Shown: positions 33,429-43,938 of the stretch, piece after piece
How the letters are laid out: every line of letters starts with the position of its first letter
Position numbering within the stretch: position 1 is the stretch's first letter
Assembly: GCA_948144175.1 (NCBI GenBank)
Contig: CANXME010002652.1
Location: forward strand, 186,001-250,000
DNA length: 64,000 bases
Reading direction: 5' to 3'
Source of the DNA: Closterium sp. NIES-65
Taxonomy: Eukaryota > Streptophyta > Zygnematophyceae > Desmidiales > Closteriaceae
The notes under the pieces: generated by a model
Seen by the model: only the letters and a program-made list of their open reading frames with translations
What the model was told of the DNA's origin: nothing
The model's database searches: none
Made by a program: the position numbers and the translations under genes

Positions 33429-33858
33429 TCAAGGGGTGAGCAAGTGAGGTAAGGTAGGCACAAGACCCAGCTGAGTACAGAAGCGCTGATGATCACAAGG
33501 CGCAAGTGCCTTGGTGAAGATATCAGCAGTGTTGGCCTCAGAGGCCACGTACGCAAGCCGCACCTGACCATGCTGCTGTAGCTCACGAGGAAGTAGCGGA
33601 GAGCAATGTGCTTTGTTCTGTGCTCCACTCTCTGCTCTCGACACAAGGCCAGCATGGCCTTGTTGTCTACGTACAGCACTGGAGGAGAACGAGGCGGCTC
33701 TCCGAGGTCAGTCAGCAGGTAGGTGAGCCAGTGAAGCTCCTATGCAACCATGGCTCCTGCGTAGATCTCAGCCTCACAACTGGAGTCGAGAAGAGAAGAC
33801 GAGCGGGTAGCCCGCCACGAAATAGAGCCGGAACCAAGGTTGAAGGTGTAACCCTGTG
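33429..33858 (-). pseudogene. RNase H 3' part of Copia B
   Basis: Continues the frame cut at 41302: SQGYTFNLGSGSISWRAT, DSSCEAEIYAGAMVA, a stop, ELHWLTYLLTDLG, YVDNKAMLALCREQRVEHRT, then a frameshift into VRLAYVASEANTADIFTKAL and a stop. Catalytic-type residues of the Copia RNase H (SSSCEAE, YVDNKA) are present, but the stop and frameshift show decay. Confidence 0.85.
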
Positions 33859-33863
33859 ACGAC

Positions 33864-33995
33864 TGTTGAAATCACTAAACAGGAATGTATGAACTAGCAG
33901 TGAAATCAGTACAAGTACCTAACCCTAGAATTCTGTACCCCCTATAGGCTAACCCATAGTAGCCTAAACTAACACAACATATATAATGTTTGACA
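33864..33995 (-). repeat. 3' LTR of Copia A
   Basis: Starts TGTTGAAATCAC and ends AATGTTTGACA on the plus strand. Polypurine tract ATGGGGGTG (minus strand) at 33996-34004, identical to that of B. Confidence 0.93.
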
Positions 33996-34228
33996 CACCC
34001 CCATAGGCAAAGTGGCGGAGAACTAGGGGTAACAAGACCAGTCAAGGCAAAGCAAGGCAAAACAAGCTCAGAGTGGATCTCAAGGATACCACACAAATTC
34101 CGAGCACAAGCAAGTGGTCACAAGACCAGTTCACATGCAGGTTTAAAATAGAGCAAAAGGTACAATGATCACAACCTAACAAGAGTAAACATGCAGGTAT
34201 ATATATAGAGATCACAGTACAAACAGAC

Positions 34229-34894
34229 TCAAGAAGTAAGCAAGTGAGGTCCAGTAGGCACAAGGCCTAGAAGAGTGCAAAAGCGATGATGGTCACAAGG
34301 CTGAAGCGCCTTGGTGAACACATCAGCAGTGTTGGCCTCAGAGGCCACGTAACGCAGGCGAAGCTGACAACGCTGCTGTAGCTCTCGAGCAAGGAAGTAA
34401 CGCAGAGCAATGTGCTTCGTTCTGTGCTCCAGTCTGTGCTCCTCACACAAGGCAATGGCTGCCTTGTTGTCGACGTACAGCACTGGAGGAGAACGAGGCT
34501 GCTCTCCAAGGTCGGTCAGCAAGTAGGTGAGCCAGCGTAGCTCCTGGGCCGCCATGGCTGTGGCGTAGATCTCAGCCTCGCAACTGGAGCTGAGAACAGA
34601 AGAAGAGCGAGTAGAACGCCAAGAAACAGAACCAGAGCCAAGACTGAAAGAGAAACCCTGAGACGACCGCTGAGTAGCCAGGTCGTCAGCCCAAGAAGCG
34701 TCTGAGTGCCCAGTGAGAACAATTGGGACTCGCCCTCCAAGCACTAGCCCCATGCCCGACGTACTGCACAAGTAGCGCAACACCCTCTTAGCTGCATCCA
34801 CGTGCTCCTTCCGGTGACGGCCGGGAGCGACATAGCGTGCAAGAATGCTGAGAGGGTATGCAAGGTCTGGTCGAGTGCAGGTCATCAGGTACAT
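34229..34894 (-). pseudogene. RNase H domain of Copia A
   Basis: Contains MYLMTCTRPDLAYPLSILAR, LTGHSDASWADD, SSSCEAEIYATAMAAQELRW, YVDNKAAIALCEEHRLEHRT and EANTADVFTKAL. This part of pol removes the RNA strand of the RNA/DNA hybrid. The frame from the reverse transcriptase is broken by stops near 34920, 35085 and at 35144, so it cannot be made as one polyprotein. Confidence 0.9.
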
Positions 34895-35143
34895 GAGGCA
34901 ACCTACAAGCTCTGGTTACGGGCCACTCAGCTCTACGGACTCATCCGAAGGCAGAGCTAAGAGCGAGTGACCGGTAGGCAGAGGAGTGGGCTGAGGCGAG
35001 GAGTACGTGAAGCGGAAGCGCTGAAGGACCTGCTGCACCATGTGTGAGTGAGTCAAGGTGATGGTGTGGCGTGCTCTGTCCTAGGTGATCCGCAAGCCAA
35101 GATAGCTTGTCAGTTCACCCAGGTCTGTGCACACGTGTCTCTT

Positions 35144-37042
35144 CTACAGCTCCGACTTCACGTGGGCGAGTGCCACAGTGTCAGCAGTAGCAAAGACCAA
35201 GTCGTCAACGTACACAAGGACGTAGAACGGCGGCAGTGAGGTGTCGGTGCGTAGAAACAGCGACGGGTCAGCAGTAGAAGGCGCGAACCCAAGAGCCGCA
35301 AGCGTAGTCCTCAGTGTGTCGTGCCACTCACGAGGCGCCTGGCGGAGATCGTAGACTGGCCGTGGGAGGCTCCACTGGGTACCAGGAGGGAACGACCCAG
35401 TGAAGCCAGGTGGACGGCGCAGCCAGATCTCCTTGTGCAGGCTGCCTTGCAGGAAAGCAGTGCTGAAGTCAAGCGAGTGGAGCTCGTAGTCACGCTGAGC
35501 GGCGACGTGCAGCAGAACCCGAAGAGTGGTCATCTTCGGGGTCGGGGAGAAGGTCTGGAAGAAGTCAACTCCCTCTCGCTGACTGAAGCCTCGTGCAACG
35601 TAACGCGCCTTGAAGACAGGCGTAGAGCCCGGCGGCCGCTTCACCCTGAAAATCCACATGCCACTGACGATGTTCGCCCCAGGTGGGGGAACCTCGTCGA
35701 CGTAGGTGCCAGTGGACTTCCAGGAAGCCATCTCTGTGTCCATGGCTGACTGCCACTGAGAGGAGTAGGGACCGGCCATCGCCTCTGCGTAAGAGCGTGG
35801 GGTCGGGATGTTTGGTGCATCTGGGTCTCCCTCAGGGGCAACAAGCATGGACACGAGATGGGGCAAAGCGGCAGCAAAGCACTCAAACTCCTCCTGCCTG
35901 TCCTCAAGGACGTCAGTGCCAAGAGCACACTCACCCCTGACGGACGGAGGACAGACAGACTCAGACTCAGCAACTAGGCTAGCAGCGTAGTCTAGACGAC
36001 AGCGAGCAGCAAAGTCGACAAGCTCAGCAACTAAGGCAGACGCAGCAGCAGACTCAAAGGAAGGGTCAGTGACAACAGTAGCCAGGAGACGCGTGACAGT
36101 AGGACTGGTAGCACGAAGAGAGTCTGACCCTGGGTCAGCAAGAGCAGGAAGAGAGGAAGCAGGAGGAGACGGTAGTGGGACACGCTGTGGAGCAGTGGAC
36201 GAACGAAGCGCCATCCGGTGAGTGCCTGGGACAGCAGGAAGACGCTGACGCTGGACTCGACTACTAGAGAGAGCAGTGCGGACAGGCGACTCAGGACGAG
36301 ACTCAGGCGACATAGGACGAGACGCAGGCTCACGCCGCTCAGTAAGACCTCCAGTCGGACCAGTGTAAGGAGCAGGACCAGGGAGAGAGGAGGCAGACGG
36401 TAACGCCGACTGCAACTGGACAGGTGGAGGACACGCTAAGGAGGGAGAAGGAAAAGGAGGAGGAAGCTGACCGAGAACCTGCTGAAGGAGCGGAACAAAG
36501 TACGGCCGAGACCGAGCAGCGACACCAGAGCCAGCAGGGACACCCGCACCAGGGTCTGCAGCACCAGCAGCAGCTCCAGCGCCCACGTCCTCATCACCAG
36601 CGGCAGCTCCAACGCCCGGGTCCTCAGCACCAGTAGCAGCTCCAACGCCCGGGTCCGCAGCACCAGCGACAGCTCCAACGCCTGGGTCCTCAGCACCAGC
36701 AGCAGCTCCAACGCCCGGGTCCTCAGCACCAGCAGCGACTCCAACGCCCGGGTCCTCAGCACCAGCAGTAGCTCCAACGCCCGGGTCCTCAGCACCAGCA
36801 GCAGCTCCAACGCCTGGGTCCTCAGCACCAGCACCAGCTCCAACAGCAGCGGGGTCCGTAACACGAGGCACGCCACTCCGAAGAGTGCAGCGCCGCTCGT
36901 ACCACTCACGGATCCGCTCGCGGGAGGGGAGCTCCCGAACGGGAGAAGAAGCACTAGCACTAGTCCCAGTAGTACGTCCGGCTTGAGCGGTACCTCTCCG
37001 GAGGCTGCAGTACTCTAAGTACCACGCACGCAGCTGCTCCAA
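35144..37042 (-). pseudogene. Reverse transcriptase region of Copia A with repeat linker
   Basis: The N-terminal part has an 11-residue tandem repeat (GAEDPGVGAAA type, 33 nt, 36540-36850), then a Pro/Ser-rich linker. The reverse transcriptase follows from about 35830: RSYAEAMAGPYSSQWQSAM, TYVDEVPPPGANIVSGMWIF, VKRPPGSTPVFKARYVARGF, DFSTAFLQGSLHKEIWL, LRQAPREWHDTL and the catalytic FYVLVYVDDLVFATADT. A TAG at 35144 ends the frame where B has CAG (Q), a C-to-T change. Confidence 0.9.
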
Positions 37043-37114
37043 GGAGAGGGCTCCTCCAAGTGCAGGACTCCCAGGCCTAGTACCTCCAGACTCAGAACCC
37101 TCTGGACTCCGCAG

Positions 37115-37318
37115 CTAAGCACCACTAGGCTCCACACCCCCAAGCTCAGTACCCCTAGGCTCTACACCCCCAGGCTCCACACCCCCAGGCTCCACACCCC
37201 CAGGCTCCACACCCCCAGGCTCCACACCCCTAGGCTCAGCACCCCCAAGCCCAGCACCCCCAGCAGGACGAGAGTCGACAGCTACCTCAACAGGCTCAAC
37301 CGGGTCTACCTGAGACAC
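37115..37318 (-). repeat. GVEPG-repeat linker of Copia A
   Basis: 15-nt tandem repeats encode repeated GVEPG between integrase and reverse transcriptase; B has a longer, diverged GGAEPG version at 43540-43840. The reading frame differs from that of the integrase, so a frameshift lies near 37310. Confidence 0.8.
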
Positions 37319-38193
37319 ACCTGAGGGAGCGGCACCCTGAGGGGGGAGGGGGTTTGCAACAGCACCACCTGGTGCGAGGAAGAGAGGCGGGAGGGGGGGA
37401 GCGGGGCAGTGCGGTAGGGGAAGAGGCGGTAGTAGGGGACGGACTCGTCAAAAGTGACGTCCTGGGTGGGCAAGACTCGGCGCGAGGTGGCGTGGTAAAA
37501 CTGCCAACCATACGCGTCCGGGACAAAGCTGAGGAAGACGCAGGGAACAGCACGGGAGGAGAGCTTGTCCGCGGACGAATCGCGGACAAAAGCTCGAGAC
37601 CCCCAGACCCGGAAACGTGACGCATCGCCAACCTCCCCCGTCCACAGCAGTGTGGGTGAGGTCTCTGGCAAGGAGACACGGGGCAAGAGGTTGAGCTGAT
37701 GCGCAGCGTACCGGACCGCAAACGGCCACAGAAAGTGGGGGGCAGCCGCATGGATCAAGGAGGTACGGGCGACCCCCATTACCAGGCCAATGCGGCGCTC
37801 CGCAACCCCATTATGGTGTGGAGAAGCCGGAAGCGTGAACGACTGCTCAATGCCGTGCTTAGCACAGTAGGCTGCCAAGAGGTCGGAGGAGAACTCACCA
37901 CCTGTGTCAGAGTGCAAGCGCAGGACAGGAAAGTCCGAGTGAAAACGCTCGCTGAGCTGGAGACGGGCTCTGCGGATCCAAGGGATCAAGACATCAGGGA
38001 CCTCACCCTTGGTGCGCAAGGGGAAGACTGAGGTGTAGCGCAAGTAGTCGTCAACAACTATCAGGAAGAACCTCTCCTGACCCTGACCACGGACGCAGGC
38101 TGGGCCCCACACGTCCATGTGGAGTGTCTGCAAGGGAGAAGTCGTCGGGGGGAACGAGGAGGAGTGAGGAGCGGCGCGCTGCCGTCCCTCGAC
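37306..38193 (-). pseudogene. Integrase of Copia A
   Basis: Follows the same frame as gag after a TAA at 38194. Motifs: MDVWGPACVRGQGQERFFLI, VVDDYLRYTSVFPLRTKG (first Asp), LRLHSDTGGEFSSDLLAAYC (second Asp), HHNGVAERRIGLVMGVARTS (Glu) and the C-terminal SAYGWQ-like FVPDAYGWQFYHATSRRVL. Integrates the cDNA into the host chromosome. Ends at a TAG (37306), before the linker. Confidence 0.9.
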
Positions 38194-40251
38194 TTAGGGG
38201 AGACAGGTAGGAGCAGGCGAGGGTGGGAGGGCAGGAAGGACCCTGGGCAGGCCAGAGACAAGGTACTGGGAGTGCATGGCACGAAGCCGCTGCACAGACG
38301 GGTGGCCAAGGCGGTGGTGCCAGAGGACAGTCTCGTGTGCCAAAGAGCGACACGAGCAGGGGGCGGACAGCTGACCTGACGCGGACGCGGACGCAGTCGC
38401 AGCAACTTGAGGGGACTCAGTAGTCAGTGTGTACAGGTCCGACCCCGGCTGCCGAGTGAAGGTAGCCAAGTGACGGCCCGTACGAGCACACGTGCAGTGT
38501 GTCACGCGCTCGTAGGCAGGGGTGAACTGGTGAACACCCCCGTCCTGGAGTGCACATCCTGCCACCAAGTTCATAGAGAACGAGGGGAGGTGGAGACCTG
38601 ACAGTGTGCCCGACGGGACCGCAGGGCAGGGAAGGACTGTGGAAGAGGTCGCAATGAGCGGACCCCCAGAGGGGTCAGCAAGGGAGATAGCAACTGGCCG
38701 AGCAAGCGGCTCAAGGGCAGTGCGGTCACGAAAGAAGCAGCGAGAAGCACCTGAGTCCAGTGTGAAAGTGTGCAGTGCAGCTGTCGACGCAGTACCAAGG
38801 GGGGGAGACACACGAGCACCTAGAGCAGCAGCCTCACCAGCACCTGGGGTAGCCGACACGCGAGAACCTGGAGCGGCAGACGCACTGGCCCTAATGCCCG
38901 GGTCGGGCGGCACACACAAGTACTCAGCACCCTCTCCACTAGTAGACATCACATACATGGCAGATAGAATAGCATCAAAGTCTAGAGCATAGATATCAAT
39001 CCCCTTCTTCAGGAGATCAAGCCAGCGGGGCAGCTCAGTGGCCTGAGGGAACTGAACACGCCAAGCGTCGTCCAGACGAGAGAAGCAGCGCTGTGTGGTG
39101 TGCAGTCGTCCACACTGCTGACCAGTGCGGTCACCAGTGCGAATGACGTACGTGCAGCTAAGACCACCCCCACCCCCGTGCTGAGAGTACCACTCACGGA
39201 CCTCCTGGGGCGAGGGAGTGTGCTGCTGGCCCTGGTCACCGCCTGTGCCTCCACGGCCACCACCACCGCTGCCACCTCCTTGACCACCCCAACCCCTGCC
39301 GCCGCCTCGTCCACCGCCAACCCAACCGCCGCCTCCACTCCTGCCACCTCCCCCGCCGCTGCTGCCACCACCCCCACCGCTACCACTCGCCCCTCCAGTC
39401 GAGCCACCACCCCCACTGCCTCCACCGCCCCCACCGCCTCCTCCCGCGCCGTCACCGCCACCACCCTTGCCCCCTTTGCCCTTGCCGCTGCGACGTCCGC
39501 TCAAGGCAGACGCAGCGCCGACCTTCTCAGTACCAAGAAGGTCGACAGCAGCAGCAGAGGCGACAGAGGGAAGGGAGGAAGGAGAGCACCCCTCAAAGAA
39601 CGGGGTACGGGGGTCGCCACGAGAGGCACCTACAGCGACTATGCTAGTCTCAGCTGCAAGTAGCTCCTTCTCGAGGAGGGCAATGGTGAGCTCAGTGGGG
39701 CAACGAGCTAGGAAGTGGTCCCTGACAGCACGCAGTGTGTCAGGGAGGCGGGTGACTAGGTGGTAGAGAGTGAGCCAGAGTAGAGGGGGGTGCCTGGCAA
39801 GGAACTCAGCAGGCATGGTGGCACGGAAGCGGGCCTCACTAGTACGGAGGTGCATGATGAGGTTAGCGACTATGTGAAAGGAGGCCAGGTCGGGAAACAG
39901 GTAGGGGAGGGAGAGACGGCCTAGTGCGGCAGAGGCAGGTGAGGAGTAGCGAGCAACTACAGCTGTGTATAGTGCCTGTGCAGTCTTGTGCTGACCAAAG
40001 TGCTCACGTTCGTCTATCGGCAGGGAGCTGCGAATGGCGAAGCGAGCGTGGGCATCACGAGTCTGCCACTGTGAGCGAGCAGTGCTGTCAGCAGTAGCAG
40101 CACGGGCAGTGACATGGCCTAGGGCGTGATCGTACAGTGAGATGTCATCCTTGGCTGTGAGCTGTAGGTAGAGGTGCAGGTCATCGAGCCAGGTGTCAAA
40201 CTTCACAGGGCGGCCCTCAGCATCGAACACGAGAACCTGTGGGCTAGCCAT
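38194..40251 (-). CDS. Gag-protease of Copia A
   Basis: 685-codon open frame starting MASPQVLVFDAEGRPVKFDT. N-terminal gag (YLQLTAKDDISLYDHAL, IDEREHFGQHKTAQALYTAV, LPYLFPDLASFHIVANLI) is followed by a long Gly/Ser-rich stretch (about residues 245-345), a Cys/His cluster (CTYVIRTGDRTGQQCGRLHT) in place of a classical knuckle, the aspartic protease motif LDSGASRCFFRD near residue 500, and the integrase zinc-finger start VLWHHRLGHPSVQRLRAMHS. The frame is then stopped by TAA at 38194, where B has a Cys codon. Gag forms the particle, protease cleaves the polyprotein. Confidence 0.9.
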   Translation of the reverse strand: MASPQVLVFDAEGRPVKFDTWLDDLHLYLQLTAKDDISLYDHALGHVTARAATADSTARSQWQTRDAHARFAIRSSLPIDEREHFGQHKTAQALYTAVVARYSSPASAALGRLSLPYLFPDLASFHIVANLIMHLRTSEARFRATMPAEFLARHPPLLWLTLYHLVTRLPDTLRAVRDHFLARCPTELTIALLEKELLAAETSIVAVGASRGDPRTPFFEGCSPSSLPSVASAAAVDLLGTEKVGAASALSGRRSGKGKGGKGGGGDGAGGGGGGGGGSGGGGSTGGASGSGGGGGSSGGGGGRSGGGGWVGGGRGGGRGWGGQGGGSGGGGRGGTGGDQGQQHTPSPQEVREWYSQHGGGGGLSCTYVIRTGDRTGQQCGRLHTTQRCFSRLDDAWRVQFPQATELPRWLDLLKKGIDIYALDFDAILSAMYVMSTSGEGAEYLCVPPDPGIRASASAAPGSRVSATPGAGEAAALGARVSPPLGTASTAALHTFTLDSGASRCFFRDRTALEPLARPVAISLADPSGGPLIATSSTVLPCPAVPSGTLSGLHLPSFSMNLVAGCALQDGGVHQFTPAYERVTHCTCARTGRHLATFTRQPGSDLYTLTTESPQVAATASASASGQLSAPCSCRSLAHETVLWHHRLGHPSVQRLRAMHSQYLVSGLPRVLPALPPSPAPTCLP

Positions 40252-40299
40252 AGGAACAGTAGAAATAGCAGCAGTAGCAGTAGGAGAAGCAGGTAGGAC

Positions 40300-41155
40300 G
40301 AACCAGGTAGGGCAGGGCGGCGCGGCTCGGTTCAGGTCGGGTCGCGGCTCGGCTGGGTGGCGCGGCTCGGCTCGGGGCGCGCGGCTCGGCTCGGGGCGCG
40401 TAGCTCAGGTCGCGCGGCTCGGGTCACGGCGGGGACGGGCCGCCCGGGGCCTCTAGGTGGTGGGCATGGGTCGGCGAGGTCGGCACGGGGCCCGTTGGGG
40501 CCCTAGAGGGGCGAGCGCGGGGCCGATCGGGGCCTGATTGGGGCTAGCGCGGGGCCAAACGGGGCCTTGACGGGGCTAGCAAGGGGCCGACAGGGCCTGA
40601 ACGGGGCTAGCGCGGTGCCGACGGGGCCTGAAACGGGGCTGACGCGGGCCCGATTGGGGCCTGAATGGGGCTAGCGCGGGGCCGACGGGGCCTGAGAGGG
40701 GCTAGCGCGGGGCCGACGGGGCCTGAAACGGGGCTAGCGCGGGCCGACGGGGCCTGAGAGGGGCTAGCGCGGGGCCGACGGGGCCTGAAACGGGGCCAAC
40801 GGGGCCTAAAACGGGGCTAGCGCGGGTCGACGGGGCCTGAGAGGGGCTAGAGCGGGGCCGACGGGGCCTGAAACGGGGCCGACGAGGCCTGAAACGGGGC
40901 TAGCGCGGGGCCGACGGGGCCTGAACGGGGCTAGCGCGGGGCCTGAACGGGGCCTTAAAGGGGCCGACGAGGCCTGAACGGGGCCGCTAGGGAGAGCGGG
41001 CTTGGGGCCGACGGGGCCTGAACGGGGCTAGCGCGGGGCCGTCAAGAGGGGCCTCTAGGAGCGTGACACGCCAAGGCGCCCTAGAGCACAGGTAGGTAGG
41101 TAGGTAGGTAGTTACGTAGTGGTGGGCCCTTAGAAAATTTCGGTCCTAGGAAGGA
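40300..41155 (-). repeat. GC-rich tandem leader of Copia A
   Basis: Between gag start and primer binding site, units of roughly 30 nt built of GGGGCTAGCGCGGGGCCGAC and GGGGCCTGAAAC alternate with variants. Near 41090 a GTAG tandem run precedes the primer site. Confidence 0.85.
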
Positions 41156-41169
41156 CCTGCTCTATACCA
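41156..41169 (-). promoter_or_regulatory. Primer binding site of Copia A
   Basis: Minus strand TGGTATAGAGCAGG directly follows the 5' LTR. It would pair with a tRNA ending CCTGCTCTATACCA, close to the initiator-Met tRNA 3' end used by many plant Copia elements. Confidence 0.75.
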
Positions 41170-41301
41170 TGTTGGAATCACTGAACAGGAATGTGTGAAC
41201 TAGCAGTGAAATGAGTACAAATACCTAACCCTAGAATTGTGTACCCCCTATAGGCTAACCCACTGTAGCCTAAACTAACACAACATATATAATGTTTGAC
41301 A
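41170..41301 (-). repeat. 5' LTR of Copia A
   Basis: 132 bp, starts TGTTGGAATCAC and ends AATGTTTGACA on the plus strand. Confidence 0.93.
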
Positions 41302-42517
41302 ACGACCGCTGCGTAGCCTGGTCGTCAGCCCAAGAAGCGTCTACGTGCCCAGTGAGGACCACTGGACTCTGCCCTCCAAGCACAAGCCCCATGCCCGACG
41401 TACTGCACAAGTAGCACAACACCCTCTTCGCTGCATCCATGTGCTCCGGTCTGTGTCTCCCAGGAGCAACATAGCGTGCGAGAATGCAAAGAGGATATGC
41501 AAGGTCAGGTCGTGTGCAGGTCATCAGGTACATGAGGCAGCCAACAAGCTCTGGGTACGGGCCACTCGACTCTACGGACTCATCCGAAGGCAGAGCTGAG
41601 AGCGAGTGGCGAGTAGGCAGAGGAGTGGCTTGAGGCGACGAGTACGTGAAGCCGAAGCGCTGAAGGACCTGCTGCACCATGTGTGACTGAGTCAGGGTAA
41701 TGGTGCGGCGTGCTCTGTCCCGGGTGATCTGCAAGCCAAGGTAGCTGCGCAGTTCACCCAGGTCAGTGCACGTGTGTCTCTTCTGCAGCTCGGACTTTAC
41801 GTGGGCGAGTCCAGCAGTGTCAGCTGTGGCAAAGACCAAGTCGTCGACGTACACGAGGATGTAGAACGGCGGCAAAGAAGTGTCGGTGCGCAGAAACAGC
41901 AACGGGTCGGTAGTAGAGGGAGCAAACCCAAGAGCCGCAAGTGTAGTCCTCAGTGTGTCGTGCCACTCACGCGGTGCCTGGCGGAGACCGTAGACTGGCT
42001 ACCGGAGGCTCCACTGGGTGCCAGGAGGAAAAGACCCTGTGAAGCCAGGTGGGCGGCGCAGCCAGATCTCCTCGTGCATGCTGCCCTGCAAGAAAGCAGT
42101 GCTGAAGTCAAGAGAGTGCAGCTCGTAGTCACGGTGAGCAGCTATGTGCAGCAGTACCCGAAGAGTGGTCATCTTCGGGGTGGGAGAGAAGGTCTGAAAG
42201 TAGTCAACTCGCTGCCGCTGACTAAAGCCACGAGCCACGTAACGCGCCTTGAAGACAGGCGGAGAACCCGGCGGCCGCTTCACCCTGAAAATCCACATGC
42301 CACTGACAATGTTTGCCCCAGGAGGGGGAACGTTGTCAACGTAGGTGCCTGTGGACTTCCATGAAGCCATCTCTGCGTCCATAGCTGCCTGCCACTGAGA
42401 GGAGTAGGGACCCTCTATCGCCTCCGCGTAAGAGCGCGGAGTCAGGATGTCAAGTGCATCCGGGTCTCCCTCAGGGGTAAGCAGTACGGACATGAGATGA
42501 GGTGACGCAGCAGCCAA
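41302..42517 (-). pseudogene. Reverse transcriptase and RNase H 5' part of Copia B
   Basis: Frame from MAAASPHLMSVLLTPEGD through KARYVARGFSQRQRVDYFQT, DFSTAFLQGSMHEEIWL to a stop at 41999 (TAG after WSLR where A reads P). Then it continues with LRQAPREWHDTL, FYILVYVDDLVFATADT, SYLGLQITRDRARRTITL and HVDASWADDQATQRS, where element A cuts it. The remainder is at 33429-33858. Confidence 0.88.
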
Positions 42518-43048
42518 ACACTAGAAGTCCTCCTGCCTGTCCTCAAAGACGTCCGTGCGAAGGGCACACTCACCCCCGACGGACGGAGGAGAGACAGACT
42601 CAGACTCAGCAACAAGACTAGCAGCGTAGTCTAGACGACAGCGAGCAGCAAAGTCGACAAGCTCAGCAACTAGGGAAGACGCAGCAGTGGACTCAAAGGA
42701 AGGGTTAGTGACAACAGTAGCAAGGAGACGCGTGACAGTAGGACTGGTAGCACGAAGAGAGTCCGACTCATCAGTCGGTAAGTGCAGGAAGAGAGGACTC
42801 AGGAGAAGAAGGCAAAGGGGCACGCAGAGGAGCAGTGGACAGACGCAGAGACATCCGGTGCGTGACATCTGGAGGACGCTAACGCAAACCACGACCACTA
42901 GCGCGAGCAGCACGGACAGGCGACGCAGGGCGAGATGCAGGCACACGACGCTCAGCAAGACCTCCAGTAGGACCAGTGTAGGGAGAAGGAGCAGGCAGTG
43001 GGGAGGCAGGCTGTAGTCGTAACTGCGACGGGACTGACTGTGGACACG

Positions 43049-43938
43049 CTAAGGGAGAAGGAAGACCAGTAGAAGGCGGGAGACCAAGAACCTACTCAAG
43101 GAGCGGAACGAAGTACGGCCTAGGCCGTGCAGCGACTCCAGACACAACAGGGACAGCACCAGTACCCCCAGTGGTAGCACCAGCACCAGCAGCTCCTCCA
43201 GCTCCAGTACCCCCAGCAGCTCCAGTTGCTCTAGGACCTGAAGCAACACCAATAGCACCCCCAGCAGGACCGCCTCCAGTACCGCCAGCAGCACCCTCAG
43301 CGCCAACACCCTCAGCAGCTCCAGCTCTAGTCAGACCACGAGAAGATGTAGTGGCTCCAGCTCCAGTAGTACCCGCAGGCCCAGCAGCTCCAGTACTCCC
43401 AGTACGAGCACCTCCGGGACCCGTGGCACCAGCACCCTCAGCAGCCGAAGAACCTCCAGCTCTAGTAGCATGCCTCCAGCGGCGGGCAAACCACTCACGC
43501 AGCTCCTGTGGTGAGAGTGGCTCCCATCAAGACGCAGCACCCGGAGAACCGCCAGGCCCAGCACCGCCAGACGCCACACGAGCAGGCCCAGCTCCCTCAG
43601 GCTCCGCACCCCCAGGCTCAGCACCTCCAGGCTCTGCACCCCCAGGCTCAGCCCCTCCAGTCGTAGCACCCCCACGCTCAGCACCCCCAGGCGCAGCACC
43701 CCCAGTCGTAGCACCCCCAGGCTCAGCACCCCCAGACTCAATACCCCCAGGCTCAGCACCCCCCAATCGTAGCACCCTTTGACTCAACACTCCCAGGCTT
43801 AGCACCCCCAGGCTCAGCACCTCCAGCAGCACCAGAGTCACCAGCGACCTCGACAGGCTCGACTGCGTCTACCTGGGACACACCTGAAGGGGCAGGACCC
43901 TGAGGGGGAAGGGGGTCTACCGGGGGGGGACCTGGCAC
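43049..43938 (-). pseudogene. Low-complexity linker of Copia B
   Basis: Gly/Ala/Pro/Glu-rich short tandem repeats (GGAEPG, GGATTGGA) between integrase and reverse transcriptase, with frame changes. Corresponds to 35980-37318 of element A but differs in repeat type and number. Confidence 0.7.

Larger units (their letters stand above)
33864..41301 (-). mobile_element. Ty1/Copia LTR-retrotransposon A, nested in B
   Basis: Two 132-bp LTRs (33864-33995 and 41170-41301), target duplication ACGAC at 33859-33863 and 41302-41306. Inserted after the codons for DASWADDQATQRS of the RNase H of B. I count eight differences between the two LTRs (about 6 percent), so it is not recent. Confidence 0.95.

Noticed and set aside
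39100..39663. Thr/Ala-rich plus-strand frame of 187 codons
   Set aside because: Antisense shadow of the Gly-rich gag region of Copia A.
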